A stretch of DNA of 26,979 bases from Propionibacterium sp. (GCA_012514785.1 JAAYZP010000397.1:1-26979), one strand, 5' to 3'. Counted from the stretch's first letter, positions 15,263 to 23,237 are shown. The notes: a model not told the origin generated them from the letters alone. Numbers and translations: made by a program.

Positions 15263-16717
15263 GTGCGTTTCTTGACTCAACCTGCCCACGACCTCACCTA
15301 CTCCGACGTGTTCATGGTGCCGAGCCGTTCCGACGTGACGTCCCGGCTCGACGTCGACCTCACCTCCACCGACGGCCTCGCGACCCCGACGCCGCTGGTG
15401 GCGTCGAACATGACGGCGGTCTCGGGTCGCCGCATGGCGGAGACGATGGCGCGGCGCGGCGGCCTGGCGATCTTCCCGCAGGACATCCCCGACGACGTGG
15501 TGGCCCGCTCGATCGCGAAGGTGAAGGCCGCCCACCCTGTGTTCGACACGGCGGTCACGGTCTCCCCCACCACCACCGTCGGTGAGACGCTGAGCCTGAT
15601 CCCGAAGCGGGCGCACGGCGTCGCGCTCGTGGTGGACGGGGGCCGCGTGCTGGGCATCGTGGACCCGGCGACGGCAGAGGGCACCGACCGCTTCTCGCAA
15701 GCCAAAGACGTCATGTCCACCGACATGCTGACCGTGGACTCGGGCGCCAGCCCCGAGGACGTCTTCAACGCCCTCCACAGCTCGCACCAGAGCCTCGCGG
15801 TCGCCCTGGGCCCGGACGGCGCCCTGGTGGGCGTCATCACCGCCAAGGGGGCACTGCGGGCGACGATCTACTCCCCCGCGCTCGACGCCGGGGGCCGCCT
15901 GCGGGCGGGCGTGGCCGTCGGCATCAACGGCGACATCGCCGCCAAGGTGCGCTCCGCGCTGGAGGGCGGCGCGGACGTGCTGGTGATGGACACCGCCCAC
16001 GGCTTCCAGGAGAAGATGATCTCCGCGCTGCAGGTGGCCCGCGACGTGCGCGACGAGTACTCGGCAGAGCACGGCCGCCACGTGCTGATCGTGGGCGGCA
16101 ACGTCGTCACCGGCGAGGGCGCGAACGACCTCATCGACGCCGGCGCCGACATCGTCAAGGTGGGTGTCGGGCCGGGTGCGATGTGCACGACGCGCATGCA
16201 GACCGGTGTGGGGCGGCCGCAGTTCTCCGCGGTCCTGGACACGGCGCAGGCGGCCCGGGAGCGCGGGAAGTCGGTCTGGGCCGACGGTGGGGTCAAGTAT
16301 CCCCGCGACGTCGCACTGGCGCTCGCCGCGGGCGCGGGCTCGGTGATGGTGGGTTCCTGGTTCGCCGGCACCTACGAGTCCACCGGCAACCTCCTCCAGG
16401 ACGCCGACGGGCGCGTCTACAAGGAGTCCTTCGGGATGGCGTCGGCGCGCGCGGTGAAGCAGCGCACGCGCGACCGCTCGGCGTTCAGCCGCGCACGCGC
16501 GGGCCTGTTCGAGGAGGGGATCTCGAGCTCGCGGATGTATCTGGATCCGGCGCGCCCCGGCATCGAGGACCTGCTCGACTGGATCACGTCGGGCGTGCGC
16601 TCGTCCTGCACCTACGCGGGCGCCCGCAGCCTCGCGGAGTTCGCGGACCGGGCCGTCGTCGGCATCCAGTCGGGTTCGGGCTACGAAGAAGGCCGCCCCG
16701 TCTCCCAGAGTTGGTGA
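15263..16717 (+). CDS. guaB1: GuaB1-type IMPDH/GMP reductase family protein
   Basis: Cytoplasmic purine-nucleotide enzyme of 484 residues. A TIM-barrel of the IMP dehydrogenase/GMP reductase family is interrupted at about 90-210 by two CBS motifs (one around the VALVVDGGRVLGIVD segment, one from DVMSTDMLTV to VGVITAKGA). The catalytic cysteine is C308 in GPGAMCTTRM, followed by the flap region. The mycobacterial GuaB1 (Rv1843c) of this type has been shown to act as a GMP reductase, so GMP to IMP conversion is more likely than IMP oxidation; nucleotide sensing through CBS is probable. GTG 15263 gives the family-like N terminus RFLTQPAHDLTYSDV. The AhpD-like gene follows after 18 nt. Confidence 0.9.
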   Translation: MRFLTQPAHDLTYSDVFMVPSRSDVTSRLDVDLTSTDGLATPTPLVASNMTAVSGRRMAETMARRGGLAIFPQDIPDDVVARSIAKVKAAHPVFDTAVTVSPTTTVGETLSLIPKRAHGVALVVDGGRVLGIVDPATAEGTDRFSQAKDVMSTDMLTVDSGASPEDVFNALHSSHQSLAVALGPDGALVGVITAKGALRATIYSPALDAGGRLRAGVAVGINGDIAAKVRSALEGGADVLVMDTAHGFQEKMISALQVARDVRDEYSAEHGRHVLIVGGNVVTGEGANDLIDAGADIVKVGVGPGAMCTTRMQTGVGRPQFSAVLDTAQAARERGKSVWADGGVKYPRDVALALAAGAGSVMVGSWFAGTYESTGNLLQDADGRVYKESFGMASARAVKQRTRDRSAFSRARAGLFEEGISSSRMYLDPARPGIEDLLDWITSGVRSSCTYAGARSLAEFADRAVVGIQSGSGYEEGRPVSQSW

Positions 16718-16723
16718 ACGTCC

Positions 16724-16729
16724 TAGTCT
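16724..16729 (+). promoter_or_regulatory. -10 box before the AhpD-like gene
   Basis: TAGTCT lies 6 nt before the ATG at 16736, just after the guaB1 stop, again without a usable ribosome-binding site. The gene may have its own leaderless transcript as well as read-through from guaB1. Confidence 0.35.
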
Positions 16730-16735
16730 TGGGGC

Positions 16736-17197
16736 ATGACTGAAGTACCAGACCTGGTCCGTACCCAGCGCGAGAGCTACCGCGGGGCGATCCGGATGGC
16801 GCAGGCCGCAGGTGCCGCGGCCGAGGCCGCCGGGATCGGGCGGGACGTCGTCGAGCTCGTCAACGTGCGGGTCTCCCAGCTCAACGGCTGCGCCCGCTGC
16901 CTCTCGTTGCACGTGCCGGCTGCACAGAAGGCAGGGGTGGACGACGCCCGCCTCCACCTGCTGCCCGCCTGGCGTGAGGCGACGCTGTACAGCCGCCTGG
17001 AGCGTGCGGCCCTGGAGATCGCGGAGCTCACGACGACGGTACCCGCCGGCGCGGCCGAGCGCGCGGCCGGCGTCGGCCTCGACGCGGGCCTGACGGAGGA
17101 ACAGATCACGGCGATCGAGTGGATCGCGATCTCGATCGGGGCGTTCAACAGGATCTCGATCATGTCCGGCCACGACGCCCGCTGGCCGGAGGACTGA
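16736..17197 (+). CDS. Carboxymuconolactone decarboxylase-family (AhpD-like) protein
   Basis: Small all-helical protein of 153 residues in the CMD/AhpD superfamily. The active-site pattern is present: E40, then C52 and C55 in GCARCLSLH, with H59. This CxxC set occurs in the peroxidase or disulphide-reducing AhpD branch rather than in true carboxymuconolactone decarboxylases, so a role in thiol-based peroxide or redox protection is likely (inference). It has no signal peptide. Its downstream side is the repeat-bearing gene-free region. The ATG start is firm because the frame has no other reasonable start. Confidence 0.9.
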   Translation: MTEVPDLVRTQRESYRGAIRMAQAAGAAAEAAGIGRDVVELVNVRVSQLNGCARCLSLHVPAAQKAGVDDARLHLLPAWREATLYSRLERAALEIAELTTTVPAGAAERAAGVGLDAGLTEEQITAIEWIAISIGAFNRISIMSGHDARWPED

Positions 17198-17242
17198 TCG
17201 TCCGGCCCCTGGGTCCTCCAGGACTACCGCTCCCGGGTGCTT

Positions 17243-17275
17243 GCGACGGGGTGCGCTCCGTTGGATCGAGCCGAC
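17243..17275 (+). repeat. GACGGGGTG repeat, copy 1
   Basis: GCGACGGGGTGCGCTCCG followed at once by TTGGATCGAGCCGAC. This is one of three copies in the 328-bp gene-free stretch 17198-17525. The end of this copy also starts an inverted repeat, GCCGACG (17270-17276) with CGTCGGC (17297-17303), enclosing the palindrome CCCAGCTGGG (17284-17293). Confidence 0.75.
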
Positions 17276-17318
17276 GCGCGCCTCCCAGCTGGGCGTCGTC
17301 GGCAAACCCAGCGGGACG

Positions 17319-17363
17319 GCGACGGGGTGGGCTCCGGGTAGGTGGGCGTTGGATCGAGCCGAC
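17319..17363 (+). repeat. GACGGGGTG repeat, copy 2
   Basis: GCGACGGGGTGGGCTCCG (17319-17336) and TTGGATCGAGCCGAC (17349-17363) are the same two blocks as in copy 1, but a 12-bp G-rich insert (17337-17348) separates them. Confidence 0.75.
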
Positions 17364-17397
17364 AGACAGCACGCAGCAACGCCAGCACATGGTCGGC

Positions 17398-17428
17398 AAC
17401 GATCCAGGGCGGGAGCACACCCCGTCGC
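17398..17428 (-). repeat. GACGGGGTG repeat, copy 3 (inverted, degenerate)
   Basis: Read on the minus strand this is GCGACGGGGTGTGCTCCC, then GCCC, then TGGATCG. It shares both blocks with copies 1 and 2 but faces the other way, which favours a dispersed repeat family over simple tandem slippage. Confidence 0.65.
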
Positions 17429-17465
17429 CGGCCCGCGACAGTTCACGCAACGAAACCACAACAAA

Positions 17466-17505
17466 GAGTGAGCCCAGCTACCGGAAGCGGTAGCTGGGCT
17501 CACTC
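17466..17505 (-). terminator. Perfect 18-bp hairpin, terminator of ctaC-ctaD-ctaF
   Basis: The arm 17466-17483 pairs perfectly with 17488-17505 around a GAAG loop. Read leftward, it is followed by TTTGTTGTGGTTT, so it most likely terminates the leftward oxidase operon that ends at 17526. Its right-hand side is not T-rich, so it is weaker as a terminator for rightward transcription. Confidence 0.8.
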
Positions 17506-17525
17506 CTAAGCAGTGCGGGACCGAC

Positions 17526-17924
17526 TCAGTGCTGGTAGTCCCCGCGGTAGTACTGGAGGACCCAGCCGGAGCACGCCCAGATGCCGACCCCGAAGCCGAT
17601 CAGGGCGATCCACCCCTGCCCGAGCGCGGCGCCGATGAAGATCAGCGTGACCACCACTGCGCAGAAGAACGGCCAGATGCTGCTCGGCGGGAAGAAGCCG
17701 TACGTGCCGGCGCCCTCGTAGATCTCGCCGTCCTGACGGTCCTCGGGCCGGGCGTCGAAGTTGCGCGCCTGGTACTGGAGGAACGCTGCGATCATCAGGC
17801 CCAGGCCTGTGGTGAAGCCGAGCGCGATGGTGCCGATGATCTCCTTCGACATGAACCAGTAGATCGGCGTCACCACCCCGAAGAAGATGACGATGAACCA
17901 GAAAACTTTCGCTTCAGTTCTCAC
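17526..17924 (-). CDS. ctaF: Cytochrome c oxidase subunit IV, actinobacterial type
   Basis: Small membrane subunit of 132 residues with four helices in two pairs (about 7-25, 28-50, 80-98 and 102-123), separated by a hydrophilic loop containing DGEIYEGAGTYGFFPPSS. This is the actinobacteria-specific subunit IV of aa3 oxidase (Rv2199c type). The GTG start overlaps the ctaD stop by 4 nt (GTGA), and the GGAG inside the last ctaD codons serves as its ribosome-binding site. It is the last gene of ctaC-ctaD-ctaF and is followed by the 18-bp hairpin. Confidence 0.94.
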   Translation of the reverse strand: MRTEAKVFWFIVIFFGVVTPIYWFMSKEIIGTIALGFTTGLGLMIAAFLQYQARNFDARPEDRQDGEIYEGAGTYGFFPPSSIWPFFCAVVVTLIFIGAALGQGWIALIGFGVGIWACSGWVLQYYRGDYQH

Positions 17925-19675
17925 TTCAGCTCCTCCTCAATCTCTTCGATGGGTTCGCTGACCGCGGCGTCCAGGTATTCGCCCGGATCGTCGTAGTGCA
18001 CTTCGTCGGCGTACTCCGGATGTTGCGCGTCGAACGCGGGGCTGATGGAGCGGATGCGCGGGATCGACTCGAAGTTGTGGGCCGGCGGGGGCGACGACGT
18101 CGCCCACTCGAGCGAGCGTCCCCAGCCCCACGGGTCGTTGACTGCGACCTTGGGCGACTTGCGGGTGATCCAGACGTTCCAGAGGAACGGCAGCATCGAC
18201 ATGCCGAGCAGGAAGGCGCCGAAGGTGGAGATCTGGTTCATCACCGTGAACCCTTCCCACGCCCCGTAGGTCGCGATGCGGCGCTGCATGCCCATCGTGC
18301 CCAGCCAGTGCTGGATGAGGAAGGTGATGTGGAAGCCGAAGAACAGCGTCCAGAAGTGCACCTTGCCCCACTTCTCGTCGAGCATCCTGCCGGTGAACTT
18401 GGGCCACCAGAAGTAGAAGCCCGAGAACGTCGCGAAGACCACGGTGCCGAAGACGGTGTAGTGGAAGTGGGCGACGACGAAGTAGGTGTCGGTGACGTGG
18501 AAGTCGAGCGCCGGCGCCGCGAGGATGATGCCCGTGAGCCCGCCGAAGAGGAAGGTCACGAGGAATCCGATGGAGAACAGCATGGCTGTGGTCAGGGTGA
18601 TCGACCCTCGCCACAACGTGCCGATCCAGTTGAAGAATTTCACCCCGGTGGGGATCGCGATCATGAACGTCATGAACGAGAAGAACGGCAGGTTGACCGC
18701 GCCGGTGGCGAACATGTGGTGCGCCCACACCGACACCGAGAGGGCGCCGATGGCGAGCGTCGCGAACACGAGGCCGTAGTAGCCGAAGACCGGCTTGCGG
18801 CTGAACACCGCGAGGACCTCGGTGACGATGCCGAAGAACGGCAGGGCGATCACGTACACCTCGGGGTGGCCGAAGAACCAGAACAGGTGCTGCCACAGCA
18901 TGGCGCCGCCGGACGCGGCGTCGAATATGTGGGAGCCCAGGACTCTGTCGGAGCCCAGCACAAGCAGCGAGGCGCCGAGGACCGGGAACACCATGATGAC
19001 CATCATGGAGGTGACCAGGATGTTCCAGGTGAAGATCGGCATGCGGAACATCGTCATGCCGGGGGCGCGCATCGTGATGATGGTGGCGATGAAGTTCACC
19101 GCGCCCAGGATCGACGACAGGCCGAGCAGGTAGAGGCCGAAGACCCACAGGTTGGAGCCGTAGCCCGGCGAGTGGATCGCGGTGGACAGTGGCACATAGG
19201 CCGTCCATCCGAAGCTGGCGGCGCCGCCGGGGCTCAGGAAGCCGGCCACGGCCATCAGCGAGCCGAAGAGGTAGAGCCAGTAGGCGAACGCGTTCAGCCG
19301 CGGGAAGGCGACGTCGGGCGCACCGATCTGCAGCGGCACGAGCGCGTTGGCGAAGCCGGCAAACAGCGGCGTCGCGAACATCAGCAGCATGATGGTGCCG
19401 TGCACGGTGAAGAACTGGTTGAACGTCTCGTGGTTCATGAACGTCAGGCCGGGCGTGGCGAGCTCCGCGCGGATCGCGAGGGCCAGCACACCGCCGAACA
19501 TGAAGAAGATCATGGCGGTGACGAAGTACATGTTGCCGAGCACCTTGTGGTCCGTGGTGCTCAGGTACTTCATGAACGTGGCGCCCAGCTTGTGGGGCGT
19601 CTCCGTGGATTCCCGGGGCGCGGTCTCGGCTCGCATCGCGATGCCGTCGGCGCTCATACCGTCAGCGGTGGTCAT
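17921..19675 (-). CDS. ctaD: Cytochrome c oxidase subunit I
   Basis: Catalytic subunit of the aa3 oxidase, 584 residues with about 12 membrane helices. Ligands are visible: H92 for haem a (FTVHGTIM), H270 with the cross-linked Y274 (GHPEVYVIALP), H319-H320 (WAHHMFATG) for CuB, and H403/H405 (VAHFHYTVFG) for haems a3 and a. Proton-path residues are also present: D121 in GAPDVAFPR, E272 in GHPEVY and K346 in PTGVKFF. These place it among A1-type haem-copper oxidases. It overlaps ctaC (ATGA) and ctaF (GTGA), so the three are made in step. The acidic C-terminal tail ends EEIEEELK. Confidence 0.98.
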   Translation of the reverse strand: MTTADGMSADGIAMRAETAPRESTETPHKLGATFMKYLSTTDHKVLGNMYFVTAMIFFMFGGVLALAIRAELATPGLTFMNHETFNQFFTVHGTIMLLMFATPLFAGFANALVPLQIGAPDVAFPRLNAFAYWLYLFGSLMAVAGFLSPGGAASFGWTAYVPLSTAIHSPGYGSNLWVFGLYLLGLSSILGAVNFIATIITMRAPGMTMFRMPIFTWNILVTSMMVIMVFPVLGASLLVLGSDRVLGSHIFDAASGGAMLWQHLFWFFGHPEVYVIALPFFGIVTEVLAVFSRKPVFGYYGLVFATLAIGALSVSVWAHHMFATGAVNLPFFSFMTFMIAIPTGVKFFNWIGTLWRGSITLTTAMLFSIGFLVTFLFGGLTGIILAAPALDFHVTDTYFVVAHFHYTVFGTVVFATFSGFYFWWPKFTGRMLDEKWGKVHFWTLFFGFHITFLIQHWLGTMGMQRRIATYGAWEGFTVMNQISTFGAFLLGMSMLPFLWNVWITRKSPKVAVNDPWGWGRSLEWATSSPPPAHNFESIPRIRSISPAFDAQHPEYADEVHYDDPGEYLDAAVSEPIEEIEEELK

Positions 19676-20517
19676 GACTGGTCCTCCTGCTCCAGGCCGG
19701 GAAGGATGTGCTTCGTCGTGTGGGGCATGTCGACGTGGCCATCATTGCCGTCGGCCGCCAGCGTGCTCACGTACTCGTTGAACTCTTCCTCCGAGACGAC
19801 GTGCGTCTGGAAGAGCATCGCCGCGTGGTATTCGCCGCACAGCTCCGCGCACTTGCCGTCGTAGGTGCCGATCACGTTCGGCGTGACGTCGAACGAGTTC
19901 ACCATCCCGGGGATGACGTCCATCTTCATGTAGAACGCCGGGATCCAGAACGAGTGGATCACGTCGGCCGAGTCGAGGTTGAAGCGGACGCGCTTGTCGA
20001 CGGGGAGGTAGAGGTCGGGGATCCGCTCGATGGTGCCGATGTTGTGGGCATCGACGCCGATCGCCGGGTCCTCCTCGGTGTGGTAGTTGAACGTCCAGGA
20101 CCACTTCTGGCCGATGACGTCGATGACGATGTCGGCTTCCGGCTCCTGGTCGAGCAGTTCGTCCTGGGCACGCACCGTGTACAGGAACAGGACGCCGATG
20201 ATCAGGAACGGCACCAGGGTGTACAGGAGCTCCAGCGGGAGGTGGTACTTCGTCTGGCGCGGGACTTCGGCGTCCCCGTCCTTGCGTCGGTACCGGATGA
20301 TCGCCCAGATGATCAGGCCCCATACGAGGACCCCTACCACGAGCGCGGTGATCCAGAAACCGACCCAGAGGTCGCCCATCGCGGGGGCTTGCTCCGACGC
20401 CGGCTGCGGGAGCCCGAACATTCCGTAGGATCCCTCACATCCGGCCAAGCCCACGAGGGTCAACACTGCGGCGAACACCATCGTCACCCGCCGTCGGGGC
20501 TGAGGATTGCTTCTCAC
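19672..20517 (-). CDS. ctaC: Cytochrome c oxidase subunit II (lipoprotein)
   Basis: Electron-entry subunit of the aa3 oxidase, 281 residues. It starts with an Arg-rich n-region and a lipobox, VGLAGC, with C27 as the likely lipidated residue. Two membrane helices follow (about 50-75 and 95-115), then the cupredoxin domain. CuA ligands are H188 (VIHSFW) and C223, E225, C227, H231 and M234 in the CAELCGEYHAAM motif. GTG 20517 is chosen because GGAAGG stands 9 nt upstream and the lipobox then falls in the right place. The open frame continues upstream to 20757, but that part overlaps the erpA-like gene and its terminator. Confidence 0.96.
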   Translation of the reverse strand: MRSNPQPRRRVTMVFAAVLTLVGLAGCEGSYGMFGLPQPASEQAPAMGDLWVGFWITALVVGVLVWGLIIWAIIRYRRKDGDAEVPRQTKYHLPLELLYTLVPFLIIGVLFLYTVRAQDELLDQEPEADIVIDVIGQKWSWTFNYHTEEDPAIGVDAHNIGTIERIPDLYLPVDKRVRFNLDSADVIHSFWIPAFYMKMDVIPGMVNSFDVTPNVIGTYDGKCAELCGEYHAAMLFQTHVVSEEEFNEYVSTLAADGNDGHVDMPHTTKHILPGLEQEDQS

Positions 20518-20601
20518 AACTCGTAGCCTTCCAAGTCTCAAGTCCAGCGAGCCAAAAGCATCGCAAAACAGCACTGCAGGAGCCACCCTAACGCATAAAG
20601 A

Positions 20602-20634
20602 CACCCCCGGGTGAAAGCGTTCAGCCCGGGGGTG
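20602..20634. terminator. Terminator after the erpA-like gene
   Basis: CACCCCCGGG (20602-20611) pairs with CCCGGGGGTG (20625-20634); a further TGAA/TTCA pairing closes an AGCG loop, with G20624 bulged. Leftward it is followed by TCTTTATG, and rightward by ATATTTTAG, so it could act in both directions. Its natural client is the leftward gene ending at 20654. Confidence 0.82.
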
Positions 20635-20653
20635 ATATTTTAGAGGGTTTGTG

Positions 20654-21004
20654 TCAGTGGAACGAGTCGCCACAAGCGCAGGAGCCGCCTGCGTTGGGGT
20701 TGTCGATGGTGAATCCCTGCTGCTGGATCGTGTCGACGAAATCGATGGAGGCACCACCGAGGTAGGGGGCGCTCATGCGGTCGGTGACCACATTCACGCC
20801 GTCGTAGGAGGTGGCGACGTCGCCGTCGAGCTCACGGTCATCGAAGTAGAGCTGGTAGCGCATCCCGGAACAGCCACCGGGCTGCACGGCAATGCGGAGC
20901 GAAAGATCGTCGCGACCCTCTGCTTCGAGCAGAGCGCGCACCTTGCTGACCGCGTCGTCCGAGAGGGTGACGCCGGCCGGTGCATCAATCTGAGTATCAG
21001 TCAC
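20654..21004 (-). CDS. erpA: ErpA/IscA-type iron-sulfur cluster insertion protein
   Basis: A-type carrier of 116 residues that passes iron-sulfur clusters to client proteins. The three cluster cysteines are C45 (GGCSGM), C109 and C111 (SCACGDSFH). An N-terminal Asp/Thr-rich extension of about 10 residues precedes the HesB-like fold. The GTG start has GGAG 5 nt upstream. It lies 137 bp upstream of ctaC, near the Rieske-containing respiratory genes, and the mycobacterial counterpart Rv2204c sits at the same place. Whether it is ErpA or IscA in function cannot be settled from sequence. Confidence 0.92.
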   Translation of the reverse strand: MTDTQIDAPAGVTLSDDAVSKVRALLEAEGRDDLSLRIAVQPGGCSGMRYQLYFDDRELDGDVATSYDGVNVVTDRMSAPYLGGASIDFVDTIQQQGFTIDNPNAGGSCACGDSFH

Positions 21005-21106
21005 GCTGACTCCATCATTTTCGGGAATGGTTCTCCGCCTAGTGTACTTATCTCCTCAACCAACGCCAGCCCCCGGCCCATCTGGCGGCCATCGGCGCGG
21101 CGGGGC

Positions 21107-21946
21107 TCAGAACCGCCAGGTGCGCGCGACCCTCCGGGCGAGCTCCGAGAAGCCCTCGACGGTGACCGGCTCCGGCTCGATGTCGGCGGTGAGCGCGTAG
21201 GCGGCCTCGATGCCGGCCGTGCGCAGTTCGCGGGAGGACACGAAGTTGCGGCGGGCGACGACGATGACCGGCCGGAGTGCGGCCTCCCCCACCTGCACGA
21301 CGCGTTCGACGAGCACCCCGCCCTTCGCGTGGAAGTCGAGGTCGGTGCAGCCGGTGACGACGACGTCGGCCTGGGACGCGCTGGCCTCGAAGCCGGTGGC
21401 CTCCATCGCGTACGTGATGCGGTCGACGTAGCGCGCGCCGCAGGCCAGGAGGATGGCGCCGAGCCCGCCGGCGGCGCCGGAGCCTGGGCCGTCGTCGAGG
21501 CCGAGCTGCTGGAGCCACCCGCGGGCTCCCGTGTCGGCGGCCAGGCCGTCGGCGATGTCGCCGCCGGATTCGCGGGAGTGGTTGACGGCCCAGCCGCCGA
21601 GGCCGGTGAGTGGGACGTCGAGCACCTCGCCGTCGAGCGCGACGGTGAGCGTGCGGCCGGCCAGCTGGCGGCGCAGGGCGTCGAGCGCGGCGGCGGGGTC
21701 GTCGTCGAAGGTACGCAGGAGCGCGGCCCCGAAGTCGGGGACGTCGAGCGCGGTGAGATCGACGACGTCGGCACCCTCGGCGAGCAGGCGCGCGAGTTCG
21801 GCCTGCGTCGTCGGGCGCGGGGCGTCCGGTGCGAGCACGACGACGGCAACCTGGGCGCCGTGGTCGTGGAAGGCTCGCCCGATGACGTCCGCCGCGGTCC
21901 TCGCGTCCAGCTCTCCGACGTCGTCAGAGGCTACGAGGACCCTCAA
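21107..21946 (-). CDS. Degenerate glycerate-kinase-fold protein of the psp operon
   Basis: Protein of 279 residues, about 100 shorter than bacterial glycerate kinases (near 380). The C-terminal half aligns well by eye: PGSGAAGGLGAILL matches the family PGAGAAGGxGAxL, and QADVVVTGCTDLDFHAKGG replaces the catalytic-region GEGxxDxQxxxGK motif, losing the GEG and the Gln. At the N terminus, RVLVASDD matches the family xIVIAPDS start, but the Lys after it and the whole ADGGEGT motif are absent. It is therefore probably a non-catalytic member. TTG 21946 overlaps the PspAA stop by 4 nt (TTGA); no better start exists. Co-translation with PspAA and PspA suggests a part in membrane-stress response (inference). 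Confidence 0.75.
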   Translation of the reverse strand: MRVLVASDDVGELDARTAADVIGRAFHDHGAQVAVVVLAPDAPRPTTQAELARLLAEGADVVDLTALDVPDFGAALLRTFDDDPAAALDALRRQLAGRTLTVALDGEVLDVPLTGLGGWAVNHSRESGGDIADGLAADTGARGWLQQLGLDDGPGSGAAGGLGAILLACGARYVDRITYAMEATGFEASASQADVVVTGCTDLDFHAKGGVLVERVVQVGEAALRPVIVVARRNFVSSRELRTAGIEAAYALTADIEPEPVTVEGFSELARRVARTWRF

Positions 21947-22275
21947 CCCTCGGCCTGCTCCTCGACGCGATCCTCGGAGGGATGGCGGTCGGGCAGGATG
22001 CCGAAGTATTCGGAGGTGGACTCCAGGAGGAGTTTGACCTCCTCGACGGTGGAGTCCGGGTCGGGCAGCACCAGGTCGGATTCGGCGATCACGTCGTCGG
22101 GCACCGGGGTGCCGAGCTCCCTGATGCCCTCGAACAGCCGCTGAAGCGCATCGTGGAGCGCTGCCTGGTCGGCGTCGTCGACGGCCTTCTCCACCTCGAC
22201 GTCGATGGCGTTGAGCTTCTCCAGGTGGTCGACCTCGAGCACCCACTGGCCCTCACCCAGCACGCGGACGATCAT
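21943..22275 (-). CDS. pspAA: PspA-associated protein PspAA
   Basis: Cytoplasmic protein of 110 residues. It starts MIVRVLGEGQWVLEV and contains DHLEKLNAIDVEVEKAVD, a conserved GTPVPDD segment, and LPDPDSTVEEVKLLLE, which is the pattern I recognise as PspAA, a small partner found beside PspA in actinobacteria and archaea. The acidic tail (EDRVEEQAEG) is variable. ATG 22275 overlaps the PspA stop (ATGA), with GAGGAG 5 nt upstream. The downstream glycerate-kinase-like gene overlaps it by 4 nt. Confidence 0.85.
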   Translation of the reverse strand: MIVRVLGEGQWVLEVDHLEKLNAIDVEVEKAVDDADQAALHDALQRLFEGIRELGTPVPDDVIAESDLVLPDPDSTVEEVKLLLESTSEYFGILPDRHPSEDRVEEQAEG

Positions 22276-23105
22276 CGCTGCTCCTCGTACGGATTGAAGC
22301 CACCCTCCTGCGTCGGCTGCGCGGCGGGCTGCTGCGCGCCGGCGGGCGAGGCTGGCGACTGGGCCGCCTGTTCGCTGGGGGCGTCGATCTGCGCGCGGGT
22401 GGCCGGGCCACCCGTGAGCTGGGCCTTCATCCGGGAGAGTTCGTCCTCGACCGTGGCGTCGGCGGCCAGAGCGTCGAGCTCGCGGGTGACGTCGCTCACT
22501 CCGGTGGCGTCCTCGAGGGCGCCGCTCAGCATGAGCTCGTCGACGGCGGACGCGCGGGCCTGAAGCTCCAGCGTCTTGTCCTCGGCCCGCTGGATGGCGA
22601 GGCCGACGTCGCCCATCTCCTCCGAGATGCCGGTGAAGGCCTCGTTGATGCGGGTCTGCGCCTCGGCGGCGGAGTAGGTGGCCTTGATGGTCTCCTTGCG
22701 GGTGCGGAAGGCGTCCACCTTGGCCTGCAGGCGCGAGCTGGCGCGCACGAGCTTCTCCTCCTCGCCCTGCAGCTGCGCGTGCTGCTGCTGCAGGTCGGAG
22801 AGCTGCTGCTGCAGGCCGGACTTGCGGGTCAGGGCCTCGCGGGCGAGGTCCTCGCGGTTGGATTCCAGGGCGCGCTGCGCCGCGCTCTGCAGCCGCTCGA
22901 CCTCCTGGTTGAGCTTGTTCGCCTGCAGCTCGACGCGCTTGCGGCTGGTGGCCACGTCGGCAACCCCGCGTCGCACGTTCTGCAGGAGCTCGAGCTGCTT
23001 CTGGTAGGAGTAGTCGAGCGTTTCGCGCGGGTCTTCGTACTTGTCCAGGGCTTTGTTGGCCTTGGACCGGAAAACCAACGCGATGCGTTCAAAAATGCCG
23101 GCCAC
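22272..23105 (-). CDS. pspA: PspA/IM30 family membrane-stress protein
   Basis: ESCRT-III-like membrane-remodelling protein of 277 residues that binds and protects the inner membrane under stress. An amphipathic N-terminal helix (AGIFERIALVFRSKANKAL) is followed by YEDPRETLDYSYQKQLE, the family signature, and a long coiled coil over about 45-225. The last 45 residues are a Gln/Ala/Pro-rich disordered tail ending NPYEEQR. GTG 23105 is preferred because AAGGA lies 8 nt upstream and the family begins at this residue; the frame is open further up to 23180. It heads the operon pspA-pspAA-glycerate-kinase-like and is divergent from the DUF3043 gene. Confidence 0.94.
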   Translation of the reverse strand: MAGIFERIALVFRSKANKALDKYEDPRETLDYSYQKQLELLQNVRRGVADVATSRKRVELQANKLNQEVERLQSAAQRALESNREDLAREALTRKSGLQQQLSDLQQQHAQLQGEEEKLVRASSRLQAKVDAFRTRKETIKATYSAAEAQTRINEAFTGISEEMGDVGLAIQRAEDKTLELQARASAVDELMLSGALEDATGVSDVTRELDALAADATVEDELSRMKAQLTGGPATRAQIDAPSEQAAQSPASPAGAQQPAAQPTQEGGFNPYEEQR

Positions 23106-23162
23106 GGATAATGTCCTTCCGATGAACTGTTCAGGGACAACCGTACATGCCATGAGGTGAAG

Positions 23163-23191
23163 TTCTAAGCCAGATTCCAAACAGGTAGACT
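23163..23191 (+). promoter_or_regulatory. Possible promoter of the DUF3043 gene
   Basis: TTCTAA (23163-23168) and TAGACT (23186-23191) are spaced by 17 bp, in the 132-bp region shared with pspA. Transcription would start about 40 nt before the GTG at 23238. The -35 box matches the consensus weakly. Confidence 0.35.
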
Positions 23192-23237
23192 GAAGATTCC
23201 CGAGAACCTAATCCATCACCTGTGAGGCTGATCCGAC

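Noticed and set aside
14039..17503. A 1154-codon open frame on the minus strand across qcrB, guaB1 and the AhpD-like gene
   Set aside because: It is antisense to three well-supported genes. Its product is Arg/His/Asp-rich with no domain, the usual mirror of GC-rich third positions.
17996..19864. A 622-codon plus-strand frame opposite ctaD and ctaC
   Set aside because: Composition is dominated by Glu, Arg, His and Gly; it mirrors the cytochrome oxidase genes.
20518..20757. An 80-codon 5' extension of ctaC
   Set aside because: It would run through a terminator hairpin and into the erpA-like gene; the lipoprotein signal begins at GTG 20517.
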